Source: JBBRHF01 sp038223055
GTDB taxonomy: Bacteria; Actinomycetota; Actinomycetes; JACCUZ01
Reading direction: 5' to 3'
Length of the DNA stretch: 16,583 bases
Assembly (NCBI GenBank): GCA_038223055.1
Contig: JBBRHF010000083.1
Coordinates: 1-16,583, forward strand
The notes under the pieces are model-generated. The model made no database searches and had not been told where the DNA came from. It worked only from the letters and a program-made list of their open reading frames with translations. The position numbers and the translations under genes are program-made. Shown here in pieces: positions 1-6,908 of this stretch. How positions within the stretch are numbered: position 1 is the first letter of the stretch; the number at the start of each line of letters is the position of its first letter.

Positions 1-2
1 TC

Positions 3-482
3 GCCGCGGCCGCGGCTGCGCGGCTGCGGGCCCACTCGGCCGCCCGGACGAGCGCGGCCGCGGGCCGGGTCGTCGGCGCGCATGCCGCTGGCGTCCCGGC
101 CGACTACCAGCGCCTCTATGCAGCCGCCGCACGGACGTGCCCGGGACTGCCCGCCACGGTGCTCACCGCGATCGGGCAGGTCGAGACCGGCCACGGGCGC
201 AACACGGCGACGTCGTCGGCGGGGGCGCAGGGGCCAATGCAGTTCCTGCCCTCGACCTTCGCCGGCTACGCCGTGGACGGCGACGCGGACGGCCGGGCCG
301 AGATCACCAGCCCGGCCGACAGCATCTTCTCCGCCGCCAGATATCTGTGCGCCAACGGCGCCGGCCGCGGCCCCGAGGCGCTGCACGGCGCGATCTGGCA
401 CTACAACCACGCCGAGTGGTATGTCCGGCTCGTGCTCGACCTGGCCGGCCAGCTCACGACACCATCCCCCTCGACGCCCTGA
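3..482 (+). CDS. Lytic transglycosylase, C-terminal part (5' end outside window)
   Basis: The frame is open from the window edge to TGA at 480-482, so the start lies upstream. An Ala-rich stretch is followed by a segment resembling the Gram-positive SLT family: P-A-D-Y-Q-R-L-Y, then IGQVETGHGRN, whose Glu is the likely catalytic acid. Next come GAQGPMQFLPSTF and a late AIWHYNHAEWYV stretch, all typical of goose-lysozyme-like transglycosylases. Such enzymes cleave the MurNAc-GlcNAc bond of peptidoglycan outside the membrane; the signal or membrane anchor would lie in the missing N-terminus. The internal ATG at 159 falls inside the catalytic domain and is not the real start. The gene converges on the SPFH gene with 36 bp between stops. 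The family call is firm; the specific subfamily is not determined. Confidence 0.85.
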   Translation, partial: AAAAAARLRAHSAARTSAAAGRVVGAHAAGVPADYQRLYAAAARTCPGLPATVLTAIGQVETGHGRNTATSSAGAQGPMQFLPSTFAGYAVDGDADGRAEITSPADSIFSAARYLCANGAGRGPEALHGAIWHYNHAEWYVRLVLDLAGQLTTPSPSTP

Positions 483-505
483 CGTCCGACCTCGACGTCC
501 TGACG
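469..505. repeat. 16-bp direct repeat, 21-bp period, across the transglycosylase stop
   Basis: CCTCGACGCCCTGACG at 469-484 recurs as CCTCGACGTCCTGACG at 490-505, with one mismatch. The first copy contains the transglycosylase stop. Two GACGTC palindromes (481-486 and 494-499) in the repeats could pair across 7 bases between the convergent stops, but there is no T-run, so a terminator role is only possible. Confidence 0.5.
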
Positions 506-518
506 CACCGCGCGGCGG

Positions 519-1418
519 TCAGCTGGGCTCGTCGTCGGGGCCGGGCCGGCCGCCGAGCATGCCACCGATGCCCTTGAGGGCCTCACCGAGCTCGCTCGGC
601 ACGATCCAGACCTTGTTGGAGCTGCCGGCAGCGATCTTGGGCAGCGTCTGGATGTACTGGTAGGCGAGCAACTTCTGGTCCGGGTTGCCGGCGTGGATGG
701 CTTCGAAGACCTTCTGGATCGCCTGGGCCTCGCCGTCGGCGCGCAGCACCGCGGCCTGCGCGTCGCCCTCGGCCTTGAGGATCGCGCCCTGGCGCTCGCC
801 CTCGGCGGTGAGGATCTGGGACTGCTTGAACCCCTCGGCGGTGAGGATCGTGGCTCGCTTCTCACGGTCGGCTCGCATCTGCTTCTCCATCGAGTCCTGG
901 ATGGAGGCGGGCGGGTCGATGGCCTTGATCTCCACCCGGTTGACCCGGATGCCCCACTTGCCGGTCGCCTCGTCCAGCACGAGGCGCAATGCCGCGTTGA
1001 TGTGGTCGCGCGAGGTCAGCGTCTCCTCGAGGTTGAGGTTGCCGACCACGTTGCGCAGCGTCGTCACGGTGAGCTGCTCGACGCCCTGGATGTAGTTGGC
1101 GATCTCATACGTCGCCGACTTGGCGTCGGTGACCTGAAAGTAGATGACCGTGTCGATGCCGACGACGAGGTTGTCGGCGGTGATCACCGGCTGCGGCGGG
1201 AACGACACGACCTGCTCCCGCAGGTCGATCAGCGGCCGCAGCTTGTCGACGAACGGCATCAGCACGGTGAGCCCGGGGTTGAGGGTGCGCGAGTAGCGCC
1301 CGAGGCGCTCGACCACGCCGGCCCGGGCCTGCGGCACGATGCGGACAGTCTTGCTGAGAACCACCAGCACCAGCAGGACGAGCAGGGCGAGTACGACGAG
1401 GGGGACAACGGCGTCCAC
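519..1418 (-). CDS. SPFH/Band 7 membrane protein (stomatin/QmcA-like)
   Basis: This 299-residue protein has one N-terminal hydrophobic segment (about residues 3-21). A Band 7 domain follows (about 25-190: R-A-G-V-V-E-R-L-G-R, then NPGLTVLMPFVDK, then DPPASIQDSMEKQMRADREKRA), and then an Ala/Glu-rich helical arm. The arm (191-234) consists of four 11-residue repeats of the pattern (I/V)L-x-A-(E/D)-G-x-x-Q-x-x. Proteins of this family form membrane-bound oligomeric cages or microdomains and commonly pair with NfeD, which is exactly the upstream neighbour. The start is GTG (1416-1418), overlapping the nfeD stop TAG by one base, so translation is probably coupled. Length is normal. Its precise partner proteins or clients cannot be read from the sequence. 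Confidence 0.93.
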   Translation of the reverse strand: MDAVVPLVVLALLVLLVLVVLSKTVRIVPQARAGVVERLGRYSRTLNPGLTVLMPFVDKLRPLIDLREQVVSFPPQPVITADNLVVGIDTVIYFQVTDAKSATYEIANYIQGVEQLTVTTLRNVVGNLNLEETLTSRDHINAALRLVLDEATGKWGIRVNRVEIKAIDPPASIQDSMEKQMRADREKRATILTAEGFKQSQILTAEGERQGAILKAEGDAQAAVLRADGEAQAIQKVFEAIHAGNPDQKLLAYQYIQTLPKIAAGSSNKVWIVPSELGEALKGIGGMLGGRPGPDDEPS

Positions 1419-1858
1419 TACAGCTCCGATTCATAGACGATGGCGGTCGCGCCGTCGATCTGGACAACCTCGACGGTGCGACCCGCCTCGATGACATGGG
1501 ACGGGTCGTAGGTGCGGGCCGACCAGACCTCACCCTTGAGCTTGATCATGCCGCTGCGCCCGTCGACCTGCTCGAGCGCCACCGCCGGCTGGCCGATGAG
1601 GGCGGCCACCCCGGTGCGCGAGACCGACGGAACCCGCAGATGCCGAAGGGCCACCGGCCGCACGACGCCCAGCATCGCGACCGCGACGGCCAGCGCCGCC
1701 ACCACCTGAAGCAGGACCGCTCCGCCGGCGAAGGCCACGGCCCCGCCGGCCAACGCACCGGCGGAGAGCATCAGGAAGATCAGGTCCAGGGTGGTCACCT
1801 CGACCACGCCGAGCAGGACGGCCAGGCCGAGCCACAGCGCCCAGTCGTAGTCCCCCAT
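1418..1858 (-). CDS. NfeD-like membrane protein
   Basis: The protein has 146 residues. Hydrophobic segments at roughly 7-32 and 35-66 are followed by a C-terminal beta-rich domain (about 78-146). In that domain, TGVAALIGQPAVALEQVDG, then GEVWSARTYD, then I-E-A-G-R-T-V-E-V-V match the OB-fold of short NfeD proteins. NfeD partners of SPFH proteins act in membrane organisation or quality control; this short form lacks the ClpP-like protease domain found in long NfeD proteins. The ATG at 1856-1858 is preceded by GGGGGAG about five bases away, a good ribosome binding site. It is the first gene of a two-gene operon with the SPFH gene. Confidence 0.88.
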   Translation of the reverse strand: MGDYDWALWLGLAVLLGVVEVTTLDLIFLMLSAGALAGGAVAFAGGAVLLQVVAALAVAVAMLGVVRPVALRHLRVPSVSRTGVAALIGQPAVALEQVDGRSGMIKLKGEVWSARTYDPSHVIEAGRTVEVVQIDGATAIVYESEL

Positions 1859-1885
1859 CAGCTCCCCCTGCCCGTCACGATGCCA

Positions 1886-1931
1886 TGAGGCATACCACCG
1901 ACTGTAGGCGCTCGGTCGGCGCTATGCCTCA
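1886..1931. promoter_or_regulatory. 9-bp perfect inverted repeat upstream of nfeD
   Basis: TGAGGCATA (1886-1894) and TATGCCTCA (1923-1931) are exact reverse complements separated by 28 bases. They lie between the ATPase stop (1933) and the nfeD start (1858), both on the minus strand. The loop contains a weak GCGC/GCGC pairing. There is no T-run. It may be a terminator for the ATPase gene or an operator for nfeD; the sequence does not decide. Confidence 0.4.
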
Positions 1932-1932
1932 C

Positions 1933-2724
1933 TCACGAGGGGCGCATCGCGCGAGCTGCCCACCGGGCGCCGGTGCGCTCGACGTCCAGCGTCAGGCCGA
2001 ACGTCTCGCCCAGGGCGGAGGCGGTCAGGGTGGTCTCCAACGGCCCGTCCGCCACGACCCGCCCGCCCCGGAGCAGCAGCACGTGGGTGAACCCCGGCGG
2101 GATCTCCTCGACGTGGTGGGTGACCAGCACCATCGCGGGGGCGTAGACGTCCTGGGCCAGGTCGGCGAGGCGGCGAACGAGGTCCTCCCGGCCCCCGAGG
2201 TCGAGCCCGGCGGCCGGCTCGTCGAGCAGCATCAGCTCGGGGTCGGTCATCAGCGCGCGGGCGATCTGCACCCGCTTGCGCTCCCCCTCGGACAGCGTCC
2301 CGAACCTGCGTGCGGCGAGGTGGGCGACCCCGAGGGCCGCAAGCAACTCGTCGGCGCGGCCCGCGTCGAGCTCGTCGTAGGGTTCGCGCCACCGCCCCAC
2401 CACGGCGTACGACGCGGTGAGCACGACGTCGCGCACCGTCTCCCTCGGCGGGAGCCGGTCGGCCAGCGCCGCACTCGAGAGCCCGATCCGGGGGCGCAGC
2501 TCGAAGACATCCACCGCGCCGAGGGTCTCGCCCAGGACGCTGACGCTTCCCCGGCTGGGGTGCAGGTTGGCCGAGGCCAGCGCCAGCAACGTCGTCTTGC
2601 CGGCGCCGTTGGGGCCGAGCACCACCCAGCGCTCACCCTCGGCTACCTGCCAGTCGACGCCGTCGAGGAGGACCGAGCCGCCGCGCAGCACGCTGACCCC
2701 GTCGAACTCCAGCACATCGGACAT
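1933..2724 (-). CDS. Stand-alone ABC ATPase (YlmA-like)
   Basis: This is a 263-residue single nucleotide-binding domain. It has Walker A GPNGAGKT at 37-44, signature LSEGERKRVQIARAL from 144, Walker B LMLLDE at 164-169, D-loop AAGLD, and H-loop VTHH at 201-204. The frame is open further upstream, but ATG 2722-2724 (M-S-D-V-L-E-F) is chosen because the ATPase fold begins there and upstream residues overlap the divergent gene. The Q-loop position reads IGLSSAALADRL, with no glutamine, a variation I associate with this YlmA-type subgroup. No permease is adjacent, so the transported substrate (or whether it transports at all) is unknown. It is divergent from the gene at 2761 with only 36 bp between starts. 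Confidence 0.9.
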   Translation of the reverse strand: MSDVLEFDGVSVLRGGSVLLDGVDWQVAEGERWVVLGPNGAGKTTLLALASANLHPSRGSVSVLGETLGAVDVFELRPRIGLSSAALADRLPPRETVRDVVLTASYAVVGRWREPYDELDAGRADELLAALGVAHLAARRFGTLSEGERKRVQIARALMTDPELMLLDEPAAGLDLGGREDLVRRLADLAQDVYAPAMVLVTHHVEEIPPGFTHVLLLRGGRVVADGPLETTLTASALGETFGLTLDVERTGARWAARAMRPS

Positions 2725-2760
2725 GCCGGTCAACCTAGCGAGGGTGCCTATCCTGGGCAG

Positions 2761-3588
2761 ATGTCGGCCTATCCCGGGCGCCTCTCGGCCCACCCGCAGC
2801 GGGTGAGAACCCTGCCCGCCGCCGCCCGTCTCGTCGCCTGGGGCAACGCCGCCCTGGCCGGCTCGGTGAGCCTGGACGAGGCCACCGAGCGCATCACCGG
2901 CGGCGACCCGGGACACCGCGTCGTCGGTCTGCCCGGCGAGCCCGGCCCCGTCGGCTTCTCGCTAGCCCTGGGCCGGCTGCAGGCGCTGGGTGTCCCCGAG
3001 CTGCGGCTGGTGCTGCCGGTTCCCGGCGACCCGACCGGGCTGCCTGGGCCGCCCGCCTTCAACGAGGTCGCCATCGAGATCGGCCACGCCGTGCTGGCCC
3101 CGATACCAGCCGCCGGGATAGCACCTGCGGCGACGCCACCGGCCGCGATGCCACCTTCTGCGGAGGGCGGCCGGTCGCTCGGGCTGCTGGAACGGGCCCG
3201 CGGCGCCTGGGTGGTGAGCGAGGTCGAGGCGAGCCGGGTGACGCCGATGTCGGTGCCCGACGCCCACCGCTTGCTGCGGGCCGAGCTGCTCGAGGTCACC
3301 GAGGAGCTGGTGCGTCTCGACGTGGCCCGGTGGAGCCCCGAGGTGGCGGCGGCGCTGCGCGAGCTGCGGTCCCGGACCGAGGACCCGGTGCTGCCGCCGT
3401 CCTGCTCGCTGCAGGCCCACCAGATGCTGGCGCTCGCCGGGCGGCTCGGCGCCGTCGTCGCGCTCGGCAGCGCCACCGACGGCGCCGCCATCACCGCGAC
3501 CGAGATGGTTGCCAGGGCTCAGGTTCTTCGCCGGCTCGGCATCGCCGTGCGACGGGCTGTCGAGGCCGCCTGCACCGACGCCAACTAA
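2761..3588 (+). CDS. Conserved hypothetical protein with Ala/Pro linker
   Basis: I do not recognise a named family. The 275-residue protein starts at ATG 2761 (M-S-A-Y-P-G-R-L-S-A-H). The same frame is open far upstream, but that stretch is the shadow of the ATPase gene. An N-terminal alpha/beta region of about 115 residues leads to a low-complexity linker rich in Ala and Pro (about 117-135), then a helical C-terminal region of about 140 residues (H-R-L-L-R-A-E-L-L-E-V-T-E-E-L and repeated Ala/Leu/Arg helices). There is no signal peptide, membrane span or obvious catalytic motif, so it is probably cytoplasmic. Third-position GC and composition match its neighbours. The start may lie on a very short leader, as only 36 bp separate it from the divergent ATPase. 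Confidence 0.75.
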   Translation: MSAYPGRLSAHPQRVRTLPAAARLVAWGNAALAGSVSLDEATERITGGDPGHRVVGLPGEPGPVGFSLALGRLQALGVPELRLVLPVPGDPTGLPGPPAFNEVAIEIGHAVLAPIPAAGIAPAATPPAAMPPSAEGGRSLGLLERARGAWVVSEVEASRVTPMSVPDAHRLLRAELLEVTEELVRLDVARWSPEVAAALRELRSRTEDPVLPPSCSLQAHQMLALAGRLGAVVALGSATDGAAITATEMVARAQVLRRLGIAVRRAVEAACTDAN

Positions 3589-3773
3589 CCGGTCCCCCGC
3601 AGCCGGCGGGCGCGTCGATACATCACCACCGCCGTGGTGTCGTCACCGAACGCGGCAACGAGCTTCGATGTCTTCACCATCTGCGTGAACGGCCCCATGA
3701 AGCCGCGGAACGCCTCGCTGCCCTCCAGGCTTCCGGCCGGTGCCTGGCAGACGATGTCCTCGGCGCACCCGAC
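3585..3773 (-). pseudogene. C-terminal remnant of an NTF2/SnoaL-like protein
   Basis: Read on the minus strand, one frame gives V-G-C-A-E-D-I-V-C-Q-A-P-A-G-S-L-E-G, then EAFRGFMGPFTQMVKTSKL and VAAFGDDTTAVVMY. This resembles the middle of actinobacterial nuclear-transport-factor-2/SnoaL-like proteins. After VVMY the expected strand is replaced by R-R-A-R-R-L-R-G-T-G and a stop (TAG 3585-3587) that overlaps the stop of the plus-strand gene. The N-terminal half is missing; the frame simply runs into the MazF-like gene. I therefore read it as a decayed fragment truncated at both ends, presumably lost when the toxin-antitoxin module arrived. Confidence 0.6.
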
Positions 3774-3781
3774 GTTCCTGG

Positions 3782-4087
3782 CTACAGATCGAGCACCAGG
3801 GAGAGGGCCTCGTCGACTCGCTGCATCTCCTCAAGAGTGAGGAAGCCGGTGGGTTCGGACAGGCGGTTCAGGTCGACGGTGGCGATCTGGTCGCACATCA
3901 CCAACGTGTGGCTGTCGCCGATCTCGACTGCCGGGCGAAAACTGGTCTCGCGGGCGCTGGTGCTGGTGAAGGCGACGACCCAGGTGCTGAGGGTGAGCCA
4001 GTCCGGCTGCAGCACGACGGCGTACCGGCCGCCCTGCTGCTCGTGACCCTTGCCTCGCGCGGGCAGCCGGTAGACCTCACCCCTCAT
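3782..4087 (-). CDS. MazF/PemK-family toxin (endoribonuclease)
   Basis: This 101-residue protein begins M-R-G-E-V-Y-R-L-P, then GHEQQGGRYAVVLQ, and has T-S-T-S-A-R in the central strand. MCDQIATVDLNRL matches the conserved (D)QIRTVD region of MazF-like RNases. Family members cut mRNA at short specific sequences and are neutralised by the partner antitoxin. The start ATG (4085-4087) lies inside the end of the antitoxin gene (11-base overlap), the usual antitoxin-first arrangement, so translation is coupled. Length is normal and no key region is visibly missing, so it is probably intact. The cut site cannot be predicted. Confidence 0.88.
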   Translation of the reverse strand: MRGEVYRLPARGKGHEQQGGRYAVVLQPDWLTLSTWVVAFTSTSARETSFRPAVEIGDSHTLVMCDQIATVDLNRLSEPTGFLTLEEMQRVDEALSLVLDL

Positions 4088-4313
4088 GCAGCGCGGCCAA
4101 GTCCTGCTGGATCGCCTCGATCTCAGCGAGGTCGGCGGGGTCGTCCTTGATCGCCCGGGCCTCTGCCGCAGCGACCTGGCGGCGTTCGTCGCGCTTCATC
4201 GCCGCGAGGGCGACCCGGATGACCTGGTCGGCGCTCTCGTGCCGCGAGGCACCGATCTCCAGGAGCAGGTCGCGGGTGCTGGTCTGGACCTTGACGGTGG
4301 TGGTGTCAGCCAT
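4077..4313 (-). CDS. MazE-like antitoxin (ribbon-helix-helix type)
   Basis: This 78-residue protein has an N-terminal beta strand (T-T-T-V-K-V-Q-T-S-T-R-D) followed by two predicted helices, which fits a ribbon-helix-helix DNA-binding domain. An acidic/Ala-rich C-terminal helix (K-D-D-P-A-D-L-A-E-I-E-A-I-Q-Q-D-L) is likely to wrap the toxin. It precedes and overlaps the MazF-like gene by 11 bases. A perfect palindrome just upstream of its start (4321-4337) is a likely autoregulatory operator. ATG 4311-4313 is the only sensible start. The assignment rests on position, size and composition. Confidence 0.82.
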   Translation of the reverse strand: MADTTTVKVQTSTRDLLLEIGASRHESADQVIRVALAAMKRDERRQVAAAEARAIKDDPADLAEIEAIQQDLAALHEG

Positions 4314-4319
4314 ATCCAG

Positions 4320-4337
4320 AGTCTACTCCTGGTAGAC
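4320..4337 (-). promoter_or_regulatory. Candidate operator and -10 of the mazEF-like operon
   Basis: GTCTAC (4321-4326) and GTAGAC (4332-4337) are perfect inverted arms around a 5-base spacer. On the minus strand the gene-proximal arm contains TAGACT (4325-4320), a good -10 hexamer ending 6 bases before the ATG. This suggests a leaderless transcript repressed through this palindrome. No convincing -35 is seen. An AGGAG also occurs in the spacer/arm 12 bases from the start, so an SD-led reading remains possible. Confidence 0.55.
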
Positions 4338-4367
4338 CGCCCCTTCGTTCCGGGTGGCTGAACGAGA

Positions 4368-4383
4368 CGCCACCACCGTGGCG
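4368..4383 (-). terminator. Candidate hairpin terminator after glgM
   Basis: CGCCAC (4368-4373), loop CACC, GTGGCG (4378-4383) form a perfect 6-bp GC-rich stem, 39 bases after the glgM stop and before the mazEF promoter. There is no U-tract, as is common in actinomycetes. Confidence 0.4.
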
Positions 4384-4422
4384 CGAGGAACACTCGAGCC
4401 GTGACTCCATTGCCGAGTCGGG

Positions 4423-5610
4423 CTACACCACCCCCGCCGACCGGTAGACGTCGAGGGTGCGGGTGGCCACCGTCGTCCAGGAGAACTGCTCGAGCGCCCG
4501 GCGCCGCCCGGCCTGCCCCATCAGGCGGCCCCGCTCCGGGTCGGCGAGGACGACGTTGATCCGCTCGGCCAGGTCACCTTCGAACTTCGCGGCGTCCACC
4601 GGCGTGCCGCTCCCGTCCTCGGCCTGCTCGATCGGCACCAGCAGCCCGGTCTCGCCGTCGGCCACGACCTCGGGGATGCCGCCGGTGGCGGTCGCCACGA
4701 CCGGTGCGAGGCAGGCCATCGCCTCGAGGTTGACGATGCCCATCGGCTCGTAGACCGACGGGCACACGAAGACCGAGGCGTGGCTGAGGATCTGCACCAC
4801 GTCGGGCCTGGGCAGCTTCTCCCTGATCCACACGACCCCCTGCCGCTCGCGGCGCAGCGCCTCGACCAGAACGGTGACCTCGGCCAGGATCTCCGGGTTG
4901 TCCGGCGCACCGGCACACAGCACCAGCTGGACGTCGGGGTCGATCGAGCGGGCGGCCCGCAGCAGGTGCGGCAGCCCCTTCTGGCGGGTGATCCGCCCGA
5001 CGAACACCACACTGCGCCGGGCCGGGTCGATGCCGTGGCGCTGGAGGACGTCGGTCCCGCTGTCCGGCTGGTATTCCTCGATGTCGATGCCGTTGTGCAC
5101 CACATGGACCTTGTCGGGGTCGATGTCGGGATAGCAGCGCAGCACGTCCTCGCGCATGCCGGCCGACACCGCGATGAGCGCGTCGGCGGCCTGGAAGGCC
5201 GTGCCCTCGGACCACGAGGAGACGGCGTAGCCTCCGCCGAGCTGGTCGGCCTTCCACGGCCGCAGCGGCTCGAGGCTGTGGGCGGTCGCGACGTGCGGGA
5301 CGCCGTGCAGGAGCTTTGCGATGTGGCCGGCGAAGTTGGCATACCACGTGTGGGAGTGCACGAGATCCGCCCCCGCACAACCGCTCGCCATCGCCAGGTC
5401 GGCGCCCAGCGCCCGGAGCGCGCCGTTGGCGGCGGCGAGCTCGACCGGCACGTCGTACGCCGTGACGCCGGGCTCGTCGCGTGGCTTGCCCATGCAGTGC
5501 ACCCGGACCTCGACCAGGCGCCGGAGCTCGCGGGCGAGGTACTCCACATGGACGCCAGCACCCCCGTAGACCTCGGGCGGGTACTCGCGGGTCAGCAGGT
5601 CGATGCGCAT
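4423..5610 (-). CDS. glgM: Actinobacterial glycogen synthase family / alpha-maltose-1-phosphate synthase
   Basis: This 395-residue GT-B glycosyltransferase is of the short corynebacterial GlgA type. It has the N-terminal nucleotide-sugar loop YGGAGVHVEYLARELRR (15-31), HSHTWYANFAGH and VHNGIDIEEYQP. The C-terminal Rossmann domain has VVFVGRITRQKG (R206, K211 as likely phosphate-binding residues) and the E-x7-E motif E288-PMGIVNL-E296. The mycobacterial homologue (Rv1212c, GlgM) joins ADP-glucose to glucose-1-phosphate to give maltose-1-phosphate for the GlgE pathway; older annotations call it glycogen synthase GlgA. The divergent ADP-glucose pyrophosphorylase gene, as in mycobacteria, supports the GlgM role. 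The ATG at 5608-5610 gives the expected M-R-I-D-L-L-T-R-E-Y start. The choice between GlgM and true GlgA activity is inference from family and synteny. Confidence 0.92.
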   Translation of the reverse strand: MRIDLLTREYPPEVYGGAGVHVEYLARELRRLVEVRVHCMGKPRDEPGVTAYDVPVELAAANGALRALGADLAMASGCAGADLVHSHTWYANFAGHIAKLLHGVPHVATAHSLEPLRPWKADQLGGGYAVSSWSEGTAFQAADALIAVSAGMREDVLRCYPDIDPDKVHVVHNGIDIEEYQPDSGTDVLQRHGIDPARRSVVFVGRITRQKGLPHLLRAARSIDPDVQLVLCAGAPDNPEILAEVTVLVEALRRERQGVVWIREKLPRPDVVQILSHASVFVCPSVYEPMGIVNLEAMACLAPVVATATGGIPEVVADGETGLLVPIEQAEDGSGTPVDAAKFEGDLAERINVVLADPERGRLMGQAGRRRALEQFSWTTVATRTLDVYRSAGVV

Positions 5611-5656
5611 GCGGCCATGATGGCGCGTCGGGCGGGACCACGGACAGAGGCCAGGC

Positions 5657-5672
5657 GGTATACGTTTCCGCT
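5657..5672. promoter_or_regulatory. Shared -10 region of the divergent glgM/glgC promoters
   Basis: Only 62 bp separate the two starts. The palindrome GTATAC gives TATACG on the plus strand (5659-5664), ending 8 bases before the glgC ATG, so glgC would be leaderless. It gives TATACC on the minus strand (5662-5657), which would give glgM a leader of about 40 bases. No good -35 is seen for either direction. Confidence 0.5.
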
Positions 5673-6908
5673 ATGGCAGAAAAGGTGCTCTCCATCGTCC
5701 TGGCCGGCGGCGAGGGTAAGCGGCTCATGCCGCTCACCGCTGACCGAGCGAAGCCCGCGGTGCCCTTCGGCGTCATCTACCGACTGATCGACTTCGTGCT
5801 GTCCAACCTGGTCAACGCGGACTACCGCAGGATCGTGGTGCTGACGCAGTACAAGAGCCACAGCCTGGACCGGCACATCTCGGCAACCTGGCGGCTCTCG
5901 GCGATGCTCGGCAACTACATCACGCCGGTGCCGGCGCAGCAGCGGCTCGGCCCGCACTGGTTCGCGGGCTCCGCCGACGCGATCTATCAGAGCCTGAACC
6001 TGATCCACGACGAGCAGCCCAGCCATGTCATCGTGTTCGGCGCGGACCACATCTACCGCATGGACCCCAGCCAGATGGTCGCCCAGCACGTCGCGTCCGG
6101 TGCCGGGGTGACGGTGGCCGCGATCCGCCAGCCGATCTCGCTCGCCGACCAGTTCGGCGTGATCGAGACCGAGCCGGACGGGCGCACCATCAGGGAGTTC
6201 ATCGAGAAGCCGACCGACCCCGCCGGCCTCGTCGACGCCCCCGACGAGGTCTACGCCTCGATGGGCAACTACGTCTTCACGACCCGGGTGCTCCTGGAGG
6301 CGCTGCGGGCCGATGCCCAGGACGAGTCGAGCAAGCACGACATGGGCGGCAACATCATCCCCGTGCTGGTGGACAAGGGCGAGGCGCACGTCTACGACTT
6401 CCGGGACAACGACGTGCCCGGCTCGACCGGCCGCGATCGCGACTACTGGCGCGACGTCGGCACCATCGACGCTTTCTACGACGCGCACTCCGACCTGATC
6501 TCGGTGCACCCGGAGTTCAACCTCTACAACCACGACTGGCCGATCTACCCCGCCCGCGACCCCCTGCCCCCGGCGAAGTTCGTGCACAGCGAGCCCGGGC
6601 GCATCGGGCACGCCGTCGACTCCTTCGTCTCCAACGGGGTCGTCGTGTCCGGCGGCTACGTCGAGCACTCGCTGCTTTCTCCCAACGTGACCGTGCACTC
6701 GTGGGCACAGGTGACCGGCTCGGTCCTGATGAACTCGGTAGTGGTCGGGCGCAATGCCGTGGTGCGCAACGCGATCCTGGACAAGAACGTGGTCGTCCCC
6801 GAGGGCTCGCGCATCGGGGTCGACCCCGAAGAGGACCGGGCCCGCGGCTTCACCATCTCCCCTGGAGGCATCACCGTCGTCGGCAAGGCGCAGCGGGTCT
6901 CGCTCTGA
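5673..6908 (+). CDS. glgC: Glucose-1-phosphate adenylyltransferase (ADP-glucose pyrophosphorylase)
   Basis: This 411-residue enzyme makes ADP-glucose from ATP and glucose-1-phosphate, the committed precursor step of alpha-glucan synthesis. The nucleotidyltransferase domain has LAGGEGKRLMPLTADRAKP (10-28), GSADAIYQSLN, FGADHIYRMD and FIEKP. The C-terminal left-handed beta-helix is visible as hexapeptide-like repeats (SVLMNSVVVGRNAVVRNAIL and following residues). Length matches actinobacterial GlgC. The ATG at 5673 is chosen over upstream in-frame starts because it gives the canonical M-A-E-K-V-L-S-I-V-L-A-G-G and sits directly below a -10 hexamer, consistent with leaderless translation. The product feeds GlgM, which is encoded divergently. 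The stop TGA overlaps the likely CTG start of serB. Confidence 0.96.
   Translation: MAEKVLSIVLAGGEGKRLMPLTADRAKPAVPFGVIYRLIDFVLSNLVNADYRRIVVLTQYKSHSLDRHISATWRLSAMLGNYITPVPAQQRLGPHWFAGSADAIYQSLNLIHDEQPSHVIVFGADHIYRMDPSQMVAQHVASGAGVTVAAIRQPISLADQFGVIETEPDGRTIREFIEKPTDPAGLVDAPDEVYASMGNYVFTTRVLLEALRADAQDESSKHDMGGNIIPVLVDKGEAHVYDFRDNDVPGSTGRDRDYWRDVGTIDAFYDAHSDLISVHPEFNLYNHDWPIYPARDPLPPAKFVHSEPGRIGHAVDSFVSNGVVVSGGYVEHSLLSPNVTVHSWAQVTGSVLMNSVVVGRNAVVRNAILDKNVVVPEGSRIGVDPEEDRARGFTISPGGITVVGKAQRVSL

Noticed and set aside
1885..2760. Long plus-strand extension upstream of the hypothetical gene at 2761
   Set aside because: This part of the open frame is the complement of the ABC ATPase gene and has no protein pattern of its own.
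4780..5787. 335-residue plus-strand ORF opposite glgM
   Set aside because: A shadow frame of a well-supported gene; rich in His/Arg/Asp from reversed GC codons and without motifs.
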